Assembly: GCF_000276665.1 (NCBI RefSeq)
Contig: NW_004955516.1
Location: 4,483,694-4,547,693 of the forward strand
DNA: 64,000 bases
DNA from: Chinchilla lanigera
Lineage: Eukaryota > Chordata > Mammalia > Rodentia > Chinchillidae
Direction of reading: 5' to 3'
Made by a program: the position numbers and the translations under genes. The notes under the pieces were generated by a model. It was not told where the DNA came from, searched no databases, and worked only from the letters and a program-made list of their open reading frames with translations. Below, piece after piece: positions 1-12,868 of this stretch. Each line of letters opens with the position of its first letter. Position 1 is the stretch's first letter.

Positions 1-320
1 GGGCATCTGCAGCTGGTGCATGGTGGGCCAATTGTGTCATTGTTTCTCTGTGTCATGGTTGTTCTCAATTGAGCAGCGGCGGCTGGCCTGAGGTCCGGCA
101 CGCCACAGTGCTCACCACCACGTGGCTTCCCGTGCGCCGGAGCCCCTCTTCTCGGGTGCCTGCTAGGCTGGGGGCTGTTCCAAGGGCCAGCGCTCCCTGC
201 TCCTCAGCTTCCCGAGCACCGGGGGTCTCCCTTCCGGGCGCCTACGAGGCAGGGAGCCAGCCCGAAGACCGGTGCTCCCCGCTGCATAACTTCCTGTGCA
301 CTGGAGCCCCTCCTCTCAAT
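1..320. other. GC- and CpG-rich segment at window edge, origin unclear
   Basis: From about 69 to 310 the sequence is strikingly GC-rich with many CpGs, against an AT-rich neighbourhood, and stops abruptly at TCAATTAATAATAATT. The open frame it contains matches nothing I know. It could be a repeat promoter (L1 5'UTR or LTR) or the edge of a CpG island. I cannot decide from 320 bases. Confidence 0.4.
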
Positions 321-488
321 TAATAATAATTATAATTCTCAAAAGAAACAAAGCCAAGAACTATCACAAATTGTTTACTCAGACTATGGTGATTTCACTG
401 TAACCATTCATTATAATCTCCATTATTATAGCTTTTCAATGATTATGATAACTTTATTTTAATGGAAAGCAAGTAATTTTATCTATTT

Positions 489-566
489 TTGGTGCTGAGC
501 ATCAAATCTGGGCCTCACACACACTAGGCAAGCATTCTACCACTGAGCTACACCCCTAAGCCCTAA
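489..566 (-). repeat. Diverged tRNA-derived (ID-type) SINE
   Basis: Reverse complement carries the box A/B-like tRNA core in decayed form: plus strand reads CTAGGCAAGCATTCTACC then ACTGAGCTACACCCC. Old copy without a visible tail. Confidence 0.6.
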
Positions 567-3479
567 AAGGAATTTTTTTTTTTAAATTTCAAAACCATTT
601 CTATTCTATATTTTGGATGTTTGAACACCTGACTAAACAATCTGCTGCTGTGTTTATGTATTTGCTTATTGTCTTCTAGTCAGAAGATTTGAGACAGCAT
701 CCACTAATACATGTAAATGTACAGTGAACAAAACAGAGATTGTGTGTGAGCAGTAAGTGGATGAGTGTGGGGAGCAGGTGAAGCTGAAGATTGATCACAT
801 GTGTGGGGCTAGAGCAAGGCCAGCCCCCAGAACATGGAGCACTTAAGATGATGCAGGTGAATAAGTTGTTTCAGGCCTGAATATGAGGCACACAAGGTGA
901 GCTACTCGAACAAGTTGTTAGGCAGAGGGGTTTCATCTGACATTAACCTGCTGAGCATATAAATAGACACCCTGCAGTTGTTGGGTGGAGTCTTTTCTCT
1001 ACCAAGAGAGAGGGCTCCATCTGACCTCAGCTTTCTGCATTTTCACTCTTGCCTTCCTTTCTTCATGGTCCTCTCCCTAGGAGTTTTTAAGAGCTGTGCT
1101 GGACATGGCAGATGAGGGGAAGGTAGATGAGCAGGTGGCTGTGAGGAAGGCCAATTGCCATCTAGGTAGGGAATCCAGGGACTCTAGCAAGGAGCCATTC
1201 ACCAAAGCCCAAAATTTTCCTACTGCTTTTTGTGACACTGTCTGAAACATTGCATCAGAAAGCCTTATGGATTGGAATCTTTTCAAATGTACCTTCTGCT
1301 CTCCAAGCAGCTTCCTGGCAGATCTCCACCTAGTGAATGATCTTCAGCAAACCAGGGTCAATCCTGGGAGAAAGTCCCCTCTGACAATGGAGTTCTGGGT
1401 GACAGCAACACAAGGTAACTGAAGGATGTTGGCTGACTCTGACTCCTCCTCCCGCATCATTGTTTGGGCTCCTCTTTCTGCACAACTCCTCAGCATCAGC
1501 TTTTTCTTGTGTCTCTCTCTGGCCCTCTCCTGGAGCAGCATCCTTCAGTAGGTGACCTCTTTCTTTCTCCAGAGCTGGGAATGGAGAAAAGAGGGCCCCA
1601 AATATGTCTGGTGCTTCCAGAGGTCAGCAGGGACATGCTAAAAGGACACATATCATGGCTTGACCTCAGAGGAAGGATTCCCTGTTTGACAGAGCTGTAT
1701 GAAAAACTGTGTGGGTGAGAAAACTACAAGACAGGAGAGAGGGAGGACTGTGATGACTTCTATTAGCTTTTTGCCACGCACTGGACTGAGACCCAAGAAC
1801 CTTCCCCTGGGACTTTTATGTGTAGGTGCCACTATTCCTTCTGCCTTGGGTGACTTCTGCAGTGAGCCTGGAGAATGTCTGCATTTTGCAGTTAGCAGCT
1901 CAGCTCCAGAATTCCCTTTCTTGGGAAGCCAAAGAGAGGAGGGTGGGCTGCATCCAGTGAGGTTCTTCTACTACCCTTGCAGCTGGTAGTACTAGTCACA
2001 TCAGATGCCCCAGAAGGGTAGCATGGCAGAGCAAGGGTCCATGTGGGGCCAGCAAGTAATGACAGAGGAGTTAAAATGCCCAGTGCCCATCCTTTCCCAG
2101 AGATGGGTCTGCATCATGGGATAGGACTGAGGCGCCATGCACAGTAGCCTCAGCAGCCTTCTAGCCTCTGCTCTTTGTATGAGAGGCTCTCCTGCCTGAG
2201 AATGAAAGTGCATCTTGCCCTGAACTTCCTCTTGTTATCATCTGCCAACCCCTGAGATACCCCAGACTTGTCTGAACCCTGGGTGAGGATGGCTGGGCCA
2301 TGGTTCACAAGCCCACCTTCCCTGCTGAACACTCCCTGACCACTGAAGCTGTTGTTTTCCTTTTCTCACTCTGACCACTCCACTGTGTTGCCTCTGACCC
2401 AGGAGAAGGTGTGCCAGATATGGTTCCCTTTCCCTGCCTCTGTCACTGTTTCCACGGACACTGATGCATGGAGGGTGTTATCTGCTGCATGCTCCAAAAC
2501 ACCCATCTGGTGCCAGAAGACTCTTATGTGGTTCCAGTACATCTTTTTTACCTAATGAGAATTTTTTATCATAGATTCATGTGTGTTTGGGGGGGTAAGG
2601 AAATGGGGGTAAAGGAGATTGATTTAAGTCTAAGAAGCCGGGACACCCTTCCTGGGTGTGCCCAGCATCAGTCCTAGCCCTTGTGAGCTGGTTTGAAGCT
2701 GGATTTTCTCCCTGTCTGTGCTCATTAACTTTAATTTGTTAATTTTGTATTTCATCCAGATACTCAATATCCCTTAGAGACTGGACATGTCATAAATGAT
2801 TGAATGAAATAAATAATGAATAAATGCTTCTCTCTTGGATTCCAATTTAAATCCAAGGAGCCCTGGTGAGATCTGAGGACTGGTCCTATCAATTATTTCT
2901 TCCAGACTGACCTCTGGCTACTAATTGACTCATTTAAATTCCTTCTTTTGAGGGCAGGTTACAATGGGAGTAAAATAATTAAAGAGCAGCAAACTTGAAT
3001 TTGTGGTTGGATACATTTGAAGTTATGTCATTATCGTTATGATACTGGACACCATATGAAATTGTCCTGGGAAATGACAGGGGGTTTTAATTTTTAGCAT
3101 GTGAGTGATGTTTCACAGCAAAACCTGAATATTAATGGTGATCCTTGATCCTTGCTGGTGTATATCTCTATCTGTACCCAAAAATACTGGCTTAAGGCAG
3201 TACTTGTCAACATTTTTCACATCCTGTTGCACAGAAAAAGGATAATAGTATTTGTATTGCACTCTGGGTAAATGGATAAGGTTGTCATGTGCCTGGGACT
3301 GCAGCCACCCACAATCCTGTCGCTGTGCTTGGTGGACTGATGGACTCCGGATCTCTACACACATTTAGTCCATTTGTAGAGGGACCTATCATTTGGGAGA
3401 GACATTAAAGAAACATTTCAACACATGTGCCATTTCATGTCTTTGTAGAGGGAAAGTAAAAGCAGCAGGAAGAGACTAG

Positions 3480-3620
3480 GATGGAGAATCAGTTGTGGGG
3501 AAAAGGCTATCAGGAATGTATCTTGGAGGAGGTGCTGTTTCATCAGGATTTAGCCAAGCAGGGAACAGAGAAAAGAATCTCCCAGGGAGAAGGAACAGAG
3601 ACATAAAAACCTGCATGTTT
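3480..3620. repeat. Unclassified repeat, copy 1 of a pair with 14314-14452
   Basis: About 140 bp matches 14314-14452 at roughly 90% by eye, both beginning GATGGAGAATCAGTTGTGG. The downstream flank (to about 3880) resembles an old mammalian interspersed repeat but I cannot name it. Confidence 0.6.
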
Positions 3621-4019
3621 CTGAGGGTCTATGAAGAGCTAGCTGGCTGGAAGGGAGTGGCTTGAGACCAGAAAAGGGAAGCAGGCAGGGGACAGAACAT
3701 ACAAGGCATGGGGAGCCAAGGTGTGCCGGATCCAAAGTGCAGTGAGTAGCTAGCAAAGGAAAGCGAGCCTGGACTGACTGGATCAGATATGCATTTTTAA
3801 AAGATCATTTAGCCAGCTTGGGTGGTATAATAAAAGAGAAAGTAGGCCTTAGTGGAGCAGGGCAGAGCCTGCAATGTTCTAAATCGTTAAAAGTTTGATT
3901 TCTTACTCCACATTCAGGTGCCTGGAATAGCAGGAATTTAAGGACAGGCCAGTGCCCGTGTTTAGCTTTCATTTTTCACTAACATCAAGCCCTACTAGGG
4001 TAGGCCAAGTGATGCCTCA

Positions 4020-4440
4020 CTGTACATGTTCACATCATAATCCTGGAACCAATGACCATGCTGTCTTATACAGCAAAAGAACATCGCATATGTCATTAAG
4101 TTGATGAGTATAAAACAGGGAAATTATCCTGGCGGACTCAATGTAATCACAAGGGTCCTCATCAGAGGGAGACAGGAGGATCCATGTGAGGATTAGGTGA
4201 TGCATCTATGGAAAGAAGCAGTGGGAATGATGCGGCTGTAAGCCGCAGACTGTCGGCAGCCACTAGACACTGAGAAAGGGAAGGAATGGATTCTTCCCTG
4301 GAGGCTCCAGAAGGATCCAGAGTGTAAGACTCATTTTGAACTTTTGATCTTCAAAACTATAAAATAATAAGCTTATGTTGTTTTAAGCCCCTAAGTGTAG
4401 GATAATGTGTTACAGAAGGAATAGGACACTAACAAATCTC
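4020..4440 (+). repeat. MLT1-like MaLR LTR fragment
   Basis: The series of motifs (AATCACAAGGGTCCTCATC, CCATGTGAGGATTAGG, GGAGGCTCCAGAAGGATCC, GTTGTTTTAAGCCCCTAAG, ending ATAGGACACTAACAAA) follows the order of the 3' half of MLT1-class LTRs. Strongly diverged. Confidence 0.5.
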
Positions 4441-6017
4441 ATAGCATTCAAATGGCTGCTCTAGCAAAGATGGTCAGGGTGTTCATGAGAATAGCTCCTT
4501 TGCCTTCATCCACTCCCTTTGGCTGACCTCACTAGTAGCATATGGTATTTTGGGAAATACTGAGAATTTTACTGGTTCCATCTCTCTGTAAACTTGCCTT
4601 TAGGATACACAGCTTGGCTTGCTCTGCATAGCCTACATACCAGGTCAATCTAGTACGAACTCCTCCTTGTGCCCACCTAGAGGCCTCATATCTTCCACTC
4701 CGAAGATTGCTGGTTGATGTGATACCATGGCCCATGGGAGCCAGAGGAACCCTCACACAGGCAAGCAGAGCATCTTTGTTCGTTCCTTTAATGTCAATCT
4801 AGGTAACTCCCAGACACATTAAGTATATGCCTAGACTGGAATACACAGTCCACCAGTTAGGATGTCGATCTCGCCAAGGGAAGAATTGCTAAAATTGCAT
4901 TTAGTTCCACGAAAATCTCTTAAATAGAACCCATGGGACTCAGGCATTGCTCAAGATGTCAAGCACAATCAGCTGTATGTTGTAAAAAAATTTGTATGGC
5001 CCCTAATAATCCAGGGTCCTTTGGGGACATTTAAGGTGGTCTAAGAGAAACAAATGTTTCTAAAAAAAATACAATGTCTAAAAGAAACAAAATTCGGCAT
5101 CACAAAGCTTGAAGAGTCATGCAGACCTGGGGTATATCATGCTCCTGGCCAAATGTAGGAAGTTGGGCTTCCCTCCTTACTTCCTGCCTCTCTACATGGT
5201 CAAAGTAGCTGTGGAAAACTTCTCTGTAGCCCTCTTCCCCTGATTTCCTCAAGTTACTTACATGCCCTTTCTAAGGTGAAAGCAATTCCGTCTCTCTGAG
5301 CTCCTGTCAATTCTCCTCTTTGCCCATTACCCAGGTGGACACAATGGAGGCTGAGGAGCCCAGGAGTTCTAACCACCACAAAAAAAAATCTTCCTGGGAG
5401 AATAGGGCAGAGGAAAGGTTGCGAATATTAAGTATGAACATTTGGACCCATGTCCTAACTGACAAAGTGATCACAGGCATAAGTGTTTGAAGGAAGTTCA
5501 GGGTGAAGTCACTTCTTGATTTCCCCCGGGACTGTTTTGGATTTTTTTTCTGTTGGAAAGAAACAGCAGCATTTGGCCAGAAGATGGCACTCTTTTAAAA
5601 CAAACGTAAGCACCCCCTAGCACAGGGGCCCTGAAGATGGTGAATCCTAGTTGATAAAGATCTCCAGGTACAGAGGAGGGCAGAGCAAACAAGAGAAACA
5701 GTAAACGACTGATGGAGTGAATTGTGGTCAAAAGGACAAATGAGTCTTAACATTCAGCACTGACTGACGATGCCTGTTGAGGTCCACTTTATCAGTTAGT
5801 CATGCCATCTGGTTTTTCCTTTTTCTGCCCTGCATGGAACCCTTTCTGATTTGCTGCAAATACAGATGCTTATAGAGACTTGAGGCCACACCCTAGTAAC
5901 CTCCCCTTAAATCTCACTTCCTTTGCCCACATTCACAGCATCCTGTGCTTTTTTGTAATAGCACTGACCAGAGCCCCACTGAATATACTGCTTGCTGTCT
6001 AAGTTGACTGTGCTGAA

Positions 6018-6250
6018 TCACAGCATAGTGCCTACCTAGCACATAGTAGTTGCTCAATAAGTTTGTGTTGAATGATTGTAAGAAATTCAAGGTGATAACT
6101 TCTAATAACATTTAAAAAGTGCTTTCTGTCAGTTTGGCTGATACTTACTCAGTGATTGGTAAGCTAAATCCTTACCTGCATTATCTTGCTTTTATCACAA
6201 ACTCTATAAGGCAAGTCTTCTGAGTTTTAGAGTGGTTGTCTAGGGCATAT
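6018..6250 (+). repeat. MIR-type fossil SINE fragments
   Basis: TAGCACATAGTAGTTGCTCA with AATAAGTTTGTGTTG, and further on CCTTACCTGCATTATCTTG, match segments of the MIR consensus. Two partial copies may be present. Confidence 0.5.
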
Positions 6251-6952
6251 AAATAATAAATAACACAAGGTTCATGTGTTCACTTTGGTGGTATCAACCC
6301 ATCAAGATCTTCATTATTCTGCTGCTCTGGGGACTTTTAAGCACTTCTCTCATTCTCTTCTTTCCTCGTCCCCACCCTGTCCTCCCCCAGCATAAACCCA
6401 CGCCATGCCACTCTACCTAAGTTTATCTATCAGTGCTAGTGCTTCATGGAAAATATCTGATGCTCACTAAATAGGAATACTTTATTTCCACTGAGGTGTG
6501 ACTGTAAAGGAGTGTAAATAAGTAATAATCTATGGATTACATGTGCATTAAGGGAGATCTTACTAGGAAGTTTCATAGTACACCTTGATATTCCCTAAAG
6601 TCAGTTTTTACATGAGGCCTCCAAAGCTACTCTAAGACACCTGGCTCCAGGTTAAAACAACTAGTTCACACCAGCTCTCACTTTTAGTCCTGCCTTTTTT
6701 TTTGAACTCTGAAGAGAATGGCATTGGTCAAAGAAAAGAAAACCCTGAGTGCCGATAGAGGAAGGAGAACTGTTGCTATTATCTCTTACCCTCCTTTGCT
6801 TTTATCCTATTCAATGTCTCGGTAACTTCCTTCGGCCAAGGGACATGTCTTGATTTTTATTGCCACCTAGCAAACAGCATGGTTTTAAGAAGCTACCCCA
6901 TTCAATGTTGATGTCATGTTTATTGGAATTATATTATAGCTGGCACAGATGA

Positions 6953-7044
6953 GGGGCTGGGGATTTAGCTCAGCGGCAAAAAGCGCCTGCCTGTCAAGCA
7001 CAAGGTCGTGAGTTCGGTTCCTGGTACCGGAGAAAAACCAAAAG
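6953..7044 (+). repeat. tRNA-derived SINE, near consensus
   Basis: Starts GGGGCTGGGGATTTAGCTCA and ends GGTACCGGAGAAAAACC with a short A-rich tail. This is the SINE subfamily that occurs throughout the window. It is a SINE, not a functional tRNA gene: no 3' half of a cloverleaf and a family-specific tail. Confidence 0.9.
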
Positions 7045-7260
7045 AAATGTTGACAGAAGAGTGGTGATTTCTATCTCATTGCAAGGATGGGTTTTTTCCA
7101 ATAATGTCTGACTCCACTCTTGTCAATCATGACACTGACATAGCAGGAAATATGATCTGGGGGAGAGGGTTATTTCTTGAGGGCCAGTGTGCGAGGGTTT
7201 TATTGTCTTTGTTTTTCCTTTCTGCACTTCCAATCCAGGGCTCTCTTACCTGCTTCAGGG

Positions 7261-7350
7261 TTTTTTTGTTTTTTTGGTACCAGGAATTGAACTCTTGACC
7301 TCAGGCTTGCCAGGCAAGCACTTATGCCACTGAACTATACCTCCCGCCCT
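7261..7350 (-). repeat. tRNA-derived SINE
   Basis: The T-rich tail and GGTACCAGGAATTGAACTC on the plus strand show a minus-strand copy of the same family, moderately diverged. CTTCAGG occurs on both sides and may be the target-site duplication. Confidence 0.8.
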
Positions 7351-7504
7351 TCAGGTGGTTTTATGAAATAGTTGCCATTGATGTCACTCAAAATCAAAAG
7401 CATCCAAAAAGAATTTGTCACTCAAGTGATTTGTATTTATTAAGGGTCTTGAGGACAATTTAGACATTTGAGCTAAATGTTCAGATGTGTTTTTGATTGG
7501 TTAG

Positions 7505-7914
7505 TGTTATGGACTGTGTTTCGATATCCTCCCAAAGGCTCATGTGGTCATAGATGGAGTTTTTCTGAGAGGTGCCTGGATCTAGAGTGTGTGATGGGTT
7601 CATGGTTCAATGCTGGGATTAAGGGTGTGTGATTACGAAAATTGTCCACTGACTGGTTTGGCACTACTCTAATCCCGGTAGCCTATATAGAGTATAAAAG
7701 GGGGAGAAAGATTCTGTTAAGGTCTCTCTTAATGCTTTTGCTACCTTGTGGGTGCAGTGAACTGTTTTCCTCTGTGATCCCCCCTCTGCCATGTGTCCTC
7801 CTGCCTTGGAGCCAACTAGGGACTGAAACTTCTACAAACTGAGCTAAATAAACCTTCCCCCTTTAGATTTGGGTGCTGGGTATTTTGTTTCAGCAATGAG
7901 AGAAAACTAATACA
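7505..7914 (+). mobile_element. MaLR-type solo LTR
   Basis: About 410 bp beginning TGTTATGGACTGTG and ending GAAAACTAATACA, with a TATAAAAG box, a CTGCCATGTG segment and AATAAA. It has the same architecture as the LTRs at 32270, 61294 and 63443. I did not find a matching 5-bp target duplication. Confidence 0.75.
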
Positions 7915-8849
7915 GCAATCATTTAAAGGAATTGAGATACAAATGTTCTTCAGAGGAGCACATTACTTCCTAAGCCAGCCGTACTTCCTGCTACTCCATG
8001 CCTCATGACTGCTGGCATTGTTTTAGCTATGTGGCTTCTAAAGACACTGGATTTTGGACTCCTGCTTATAACTACGGTACATATTTTCCTTTCAATCTGT
8101 CAGTAACCTGTAGATGGTATTCCTTTATTGAGATATAAATTGAATCATTTCCAGAGTGCCTTACAATTGTGGTATTCTTTTCCATATATGGTGCCAAGAT
8201 ACAACCTTGTAAATGTCCCTTTATCTAACAGGGATACATTCAGAGATAACTCCATTCTATCTATAAACCAAAAACTGAAGTCCTCAATGTCTTACATGTG
8301 ACAAGGCAACTTCTGGGGGACTAAAGGTGCAGATACTGTGGTTCTATACCCTGGATTTTCTAGCTGCTGGGAATACAGGCTGATCTAAGTTCCTAGCTGT
8401 AGTCCTCACTTGGAACTGTCTCTGGTCTTGCCTCAAACAAGGCAGCACCCTTTCTCAGAGGGTGGCTAGTGAAGGGACACAGAGGGCAGACCTTCTTTCC
8501 TCAATGGGGGGCAACTTTGAAGGGCTTTCCCCACTCCACGGTAGGATCTCCCGAAGCCTCAGTTACAGCTGCATTTGACAGATTCTCCTCCTGCTCTATT
8601 CTACCTTCCTCACCCCTGTACACGTATTTCCTGAGCTCTGTCTCAAATGGACTTTCTGCCTTGACTCTGCATCTTCACAATGTTTCCAGAGAACCCAATC
8701 TAAGATGAGGAGTGAACAAAGGCACAGAAAGGCTAAATATTGTGACCCTGCCATACCAACGGGCAAAAATAGAAACAGTACTAGCAACAGAATGCATAAA
8801 CTACATAATGCTGTCAGAGAAAAGTCCTTAGAAGCCTGGTGCAACCCAT

Positions 8850-8985
8850 CCTTTCCCAGGTGGGGAGACTGACGGAGGCAGAGAACCAAAGTGACATGCT
8901 CAAGGTACAAGCTAATTAGGTGAAAAGCCTGGGCTCAAACCCCACATCTGTGGCTTAGCCTGAATCCATTATGCCAGCATTTAAT
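8850..8985 (+). repeat. MIR-type fossil SINE fragment
   Basis: GGGGAGACTGACGGAGGCAG, then GTGACATGCTCAAGGTACA and GGGCTCAAACCCCACATCTG follow the central and 3' part of MIR. Confidence 0.55.
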
Positions 8986-9135
8986 CCATTCCCAGGCAAC
9001 CTCAATAACACAAGATTCAAACTCAATGTTGAGAATTTACAGCCTCAATACCAAGAGGTTTTTAAAGCCTATCCTCCAGAGGATCATGCCACAATATGAC
9101 CTCCTGCTGTGAGAATCCACTGAACGTTTTTTCAC

Positions 9136-10390
9136 ACATTTACCATCTGTACTTTTTCATCTGAGAAGTGTCTATTCATTTGAGGCCCATTTTTGATTGG
9201 ATCTTTTAATTTGGAAGGTATAATTTGAGCTCTTTATATATTCTAGATATTAGTCCTTTGAGGAACAGCTGGCAAAAATTTTTTTCCACTCTTGGTGGTT
9301 TCTCTTGCTGTGTAAAAGTTTTTTAATGAGATCCCAGTCACTGATTCTTTGTAATATTTCCTGTGAAACCAGATTTTTTTGTTCATAAAGTCTTTGCCTA
9401 CTCCTATGTCTTCCAGAATTCTACCTATTCTCTCTTCCAGCAGATTTAGTGTTTAATATTCAGATCTTTGATTCATTTTGATTTTAGTTTAGTGCATGGT
9501 GAGAGATATGGGTCTAGTTTTATTCTTTGGTATGTGGAAAGGCAGTTCATTTGAGAGATGCAAACTAAAACAACGTTGAGATTCCCTCTCACTCCATAAA
9601 GAATGGCTATTACCAAGAAATCAATAACAAATGCTAGAGGGGCTGTGGGGAAAAAGGAACCCTTCCCCAATGTTGGTGGGAGTGCAGACTGGTGCATCCA
9701 CCATGAAAATCAGTGTGGAGATTCATCAAAAAACTAAAACTAGAGGTTCCATTTGACCTAGCTACCCCTTCTTGGTATCTTCCTGGAGGAATGAAAAGCG
9801 TCAAACTACAGTGATATATACATGCCCATGTTTATAGCAGCACAGTTTGTAATAGCTAAATCTTGGAAGCAGCCCACATGCCTATTAGCCAATGAATGTA
9901 TAAAAGGATGTGGACTTTTTTTTTTAATACAATGGAGTACTTCTTAGACACAAAGAAGAATAAATATGAAACATTAGTAGGTAAATAGATGCACCTTGAG
10001 ACCATACTTTTAAGTGAAATAAATCAGACACACATGTGTAAGTATTGCATTATTTCTTTCGTGTGAGAAACTGAAAGTGTAAATAAGGGCCAAAATGTAT
10101 AACAGATATTGTGAAATTGGAAGAAAATATTCAAATGGGATGGGGTACCTGGGAGGGGGCAGTGGGAAAGGAAGGAAGGGAAAAGAAAAAATACAAGAAG
10201 GAAAAATGGACACAAAGCTTTTGTAGATAAAGGGAAAAGCAGTTGAAGGGAGGGAAGGGGAATGCAGGGAAAGAAAGCAAGAATCAAGATATATCATGTA
10301 CAGGTACAAACTCCCTATGGCATATGTGATCATTATATCTAAAATGCACCAATAAACAATTAATTAAACTAAAAAATCTGGAAAAAAAAA
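9136..10390 (+). mobile_element. L1 3' fragment with 5' inversion (twin-priming type)
   Basis: From about 9550 to 10390 L1 ORF2 C-terminal and 3'UTR sequence runs on the plus strand (GAGATGCAAACTAAAACAAC onward). From about 9136 to 9545 it is L1 ORF2 on the minus strand. Reverse-complementing the left part places it directly upstream of the right part in L1 order, the structure left by twin priming. The 3' end is close to the MAOA poly(A) site. No intact reading frame remains. Confidence 0.75.
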
Positions 10391-10434
10391 GCCCTTAACC
10401 TTTTAAATAGACCTATAAAAAAGAGGGTATGAGG

Positions 10435-12721
10435 CTGAATCAAGGGTGGCAATGCACTTTATTATCAAACAAAACAGTACCACAGAGGCAAAATCTTACT
10501 TTAATGGCAAATCACACAAATATGCATATTCCCACATTTAGCACTGGGGCAAATTTCAGGTATGGAACAGTAGGCACCAAACTCACAAATGAAACACACT
10601 TCATAGCCATTCAAGTTTTTTCTTCAGTGGAGTATGAGACCTTATTTAACAATTAACTATGACACATAGTTGAGTTTTTAACTATGGAGTGGGGCCACAG
10701 ACTTCAGAACTGTAAAGGAGATGCCTCCATAGAGCCAGGCTGGCTCTGTCAGCCTCTGAAAATGACTTTTGTTTCTCTGCTTCAGAAAAAAGATCTATGG
10801 TATCTTCATGTGGGTTGAGCTCACATATGGTGGGTGTTCTCAGCTCCAATTTCATGTCTAAGTACATGTGGACTGGCATTCATTTTGATACCCAATCTGT
10901 GGCTTAAGAGGGTTGATCTAATTACAATGAATTCACTGGTTTTCTAAAAACTTGGAGAAGAGGGGAAACTGCACCCTCAGGAAGCCTCCAACATCCAAGA
11001 CTTCAATATGATAACAATCTGATTATTGTTAAAACTGTTGCCAGTTCAGAAGTTTAAAGCAACATTTCTCAACACATATCAAGACTGAGTTAATCAGTAA
11101 GTGAGTAGAAACAACTGTGAGAGATTAGGGATGAGATTTCTCACAGCAGTTTGTATGACACACGGCAACTCCTCATATACTGGAACATATCCAAGACCTT
11201 ATCAAAATTTAAGTTAGCTAAAATGCTTTTGAATTGCAAGATAAAAAGTGGCAGAAAATCCAGCTCTTTGCTCTTAGGATAAAGTAAATACTGGAAGACC
11301 TTAAGTCTTCACATCAGTGCCCAAAGACTTAAGTTTGCATTTAGGATAAAATTAATGTTCTAATAGACTTGGGTTGGCTGGTTTCCTCTAGTAGTATTTA
11401 AGTCTTCTTAAATAAAAACATTTTTAAAAGGAGATATTTTTATGTTTGAAATCTTTGGAAGGAGTTTTTAAAAATCTGAGTCAAATGTGAAAAAACAATA
11501 GGTGGGCACTGTTCTAGGCCCACTTTAACCCCAAGAACTCAGTCTTCATATTATAAAATCACTCAATTTTGTGTATGTTAAAGTACATGTAAAACTAAAA
11601 ACCACATGAAAACGAAACTAAAGCAAGTGAAATTATGTAGAGCCTTAATTTCCTTTCTATTGAAAAGTATTAGTCAGGGATTTTTCATGTATATTTCACT
11701 ACTTTAGAAAAACTGGCATACTAACATTATGTTGAAGTCATATAAGGTAAGAGATGTATCTACTTCTGTGATCTTAAGAAAAAACAGTATCTACCTTTAA
11801 AGGACCTTTAGACAGCTGGGGACTACATGGAAAAAAGGAAAATACTGTTTTCTTAAAATCTGCATAGAATGTCTTCACTGACAAGAATGGACTGATGTCT
11901 AGCCACATTTTAAAAGGAAGAGAAGATGCCTATTGTCATTGGTCCCACTTGGAGACAGGGAGGCTTCTTAGGGGACAGTCCTGTCACTATTTTACTCTGC
12001 CCATCTAGGGAACTACATAAACATCACGGCCAATCAATTTAAGCATTATAGCTTGGTAAACATTCTCCTCTCTAAGAAGAGGAAAACATACAAATAAGAC
12101 AATGCTGAGATTAGATGTCTAGAAAATTCACAGAAATTATAAGTTGTCAGGAGATTCCTGAGGCAGCATCCCAGAAGATGTCTTCATCCTGGTCTGAGGG
12201 CCTGCAGGTCCCTGCTCCCTACACTGTTTTCATTTAGAATTTCCTGGCCCATAGTCGTGGTTGGTCACTCTAGAAAGCTGTGAATTTCTGGGCTCTGTAC
12301 CAACACTTCATCAGTTTCTAAAGATGTCATAGGCTAAATCTTAACTTACTCCAGCTCTACACAGAAAAAACCAAATAATTTTTCTGAAATCATTAGGTGT
12401 TTTACATTAAAGGTGAGAAAAAGACAGTTGCTTCTCATGAACACATTAACTTCTTGAAATCAACAGAGCAATCACAAGGTTTTAGTCTAGCAATAAACAT
12501 GAGTTAGTCTACACAGACAAGACAGAACTTGGTCTTACTGAAATGAATTAGGTAATTCTTTGGGTTATTTTTACTTTAATACAGACTGAGAATAAACAGA
12601 GGATTTAAATCAAGTGCACTTAAATGTCCTAATGACACAGCCTTTAATTCGTTCACACTTTCCCTTTGATGGTGACTGGTAGTACTGAGAACAAGTAAGA
12701 TGGAAGCCAGAAGTTGAAAGT
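10435..12721 (-). other. MAOA: MAOA 3'UTR
   Basis: About 2.3 kb of AT-rich unique sequence runs from the TGA to a poly(A) signal at 10458-10463. This matches the roughly 2 kb 3'UTR expected for the long MAOA mRNA. I see no SINE, L1 or LTR inside it, unlike the sequence on either side, which fits purifying selection on a transcribed UTR. The exact cleavage position is inferred, not seen. Confidence 0.75.
10458..10463 (-). terminator. MAOA: MAOA polyadenylation signal AATAAA
   Basis: The plus strand reads TTTATT, giving AATAAA in the MAOA sense, followed by GTGCATTGCCACCC. Cleavage is expected 15-25 bases further on, about 10433-10445. An L1 3' end lies only some 50 bases beyond (see 9136-10390). 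Confidence 0.65.
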
Positions 12722-12868
12722 TCAGGACTGTGGCAGTAGCTTATACTTGTACAACACAAACAAGAAGGCAGTTAGAGAGGTTGACATCCCAATGATCTTC
12801 AGGAGGCCAGGCACAGAAGGCAGGTTCCTCTCCAAGAAGGTATGAGTGATCTCAACTGATGGAACATC
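12722..12868 (-). CDS. MAOA: MAOA exon 15, coding part (residues 480-527 and stop)
   Basis: The last coding exon begins [11 protein letters not shown] after a TTCATCCAG acceptor and ends KYKLLPQS followed by TGA at 12722-12724. It encodes 48 residues. The C-terminal half is a hydrophobic stretch ([19 protein letters not shown]) followed by a basic tail. This is the single transmembrane helix that anchors MAO-A in the mitochondrial outer membrane. As I recall the human protein, its tail reads LLPRS, so the penultimate Arg is Gln here. Exon and 3'UTR are continuous. Confidence 0.96.
   Translation of the reverse strand, partial: DVPSVEITHTFLERNLPSVPGLLKIIGMSTSLTAFLFVLYKYKLLPQS

Noticed and set aside
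6953..7044. tRNA-gene-like sequence (box A and B motifs), also at about 15 other places
   Set aside because: The copies are ID-type SINEs with a family-specific tail and poly(A); no complete cloverleaf or anticodon arm.
1..9135. Search for the MAOB 3' end, expected tail-to-tail with MAOA
   Set aside because: No MAOB exon or C-terminal motif was found on the plus strand; in human the two genes are roughly 20 kb apart, so it probably lies to the left of the window.
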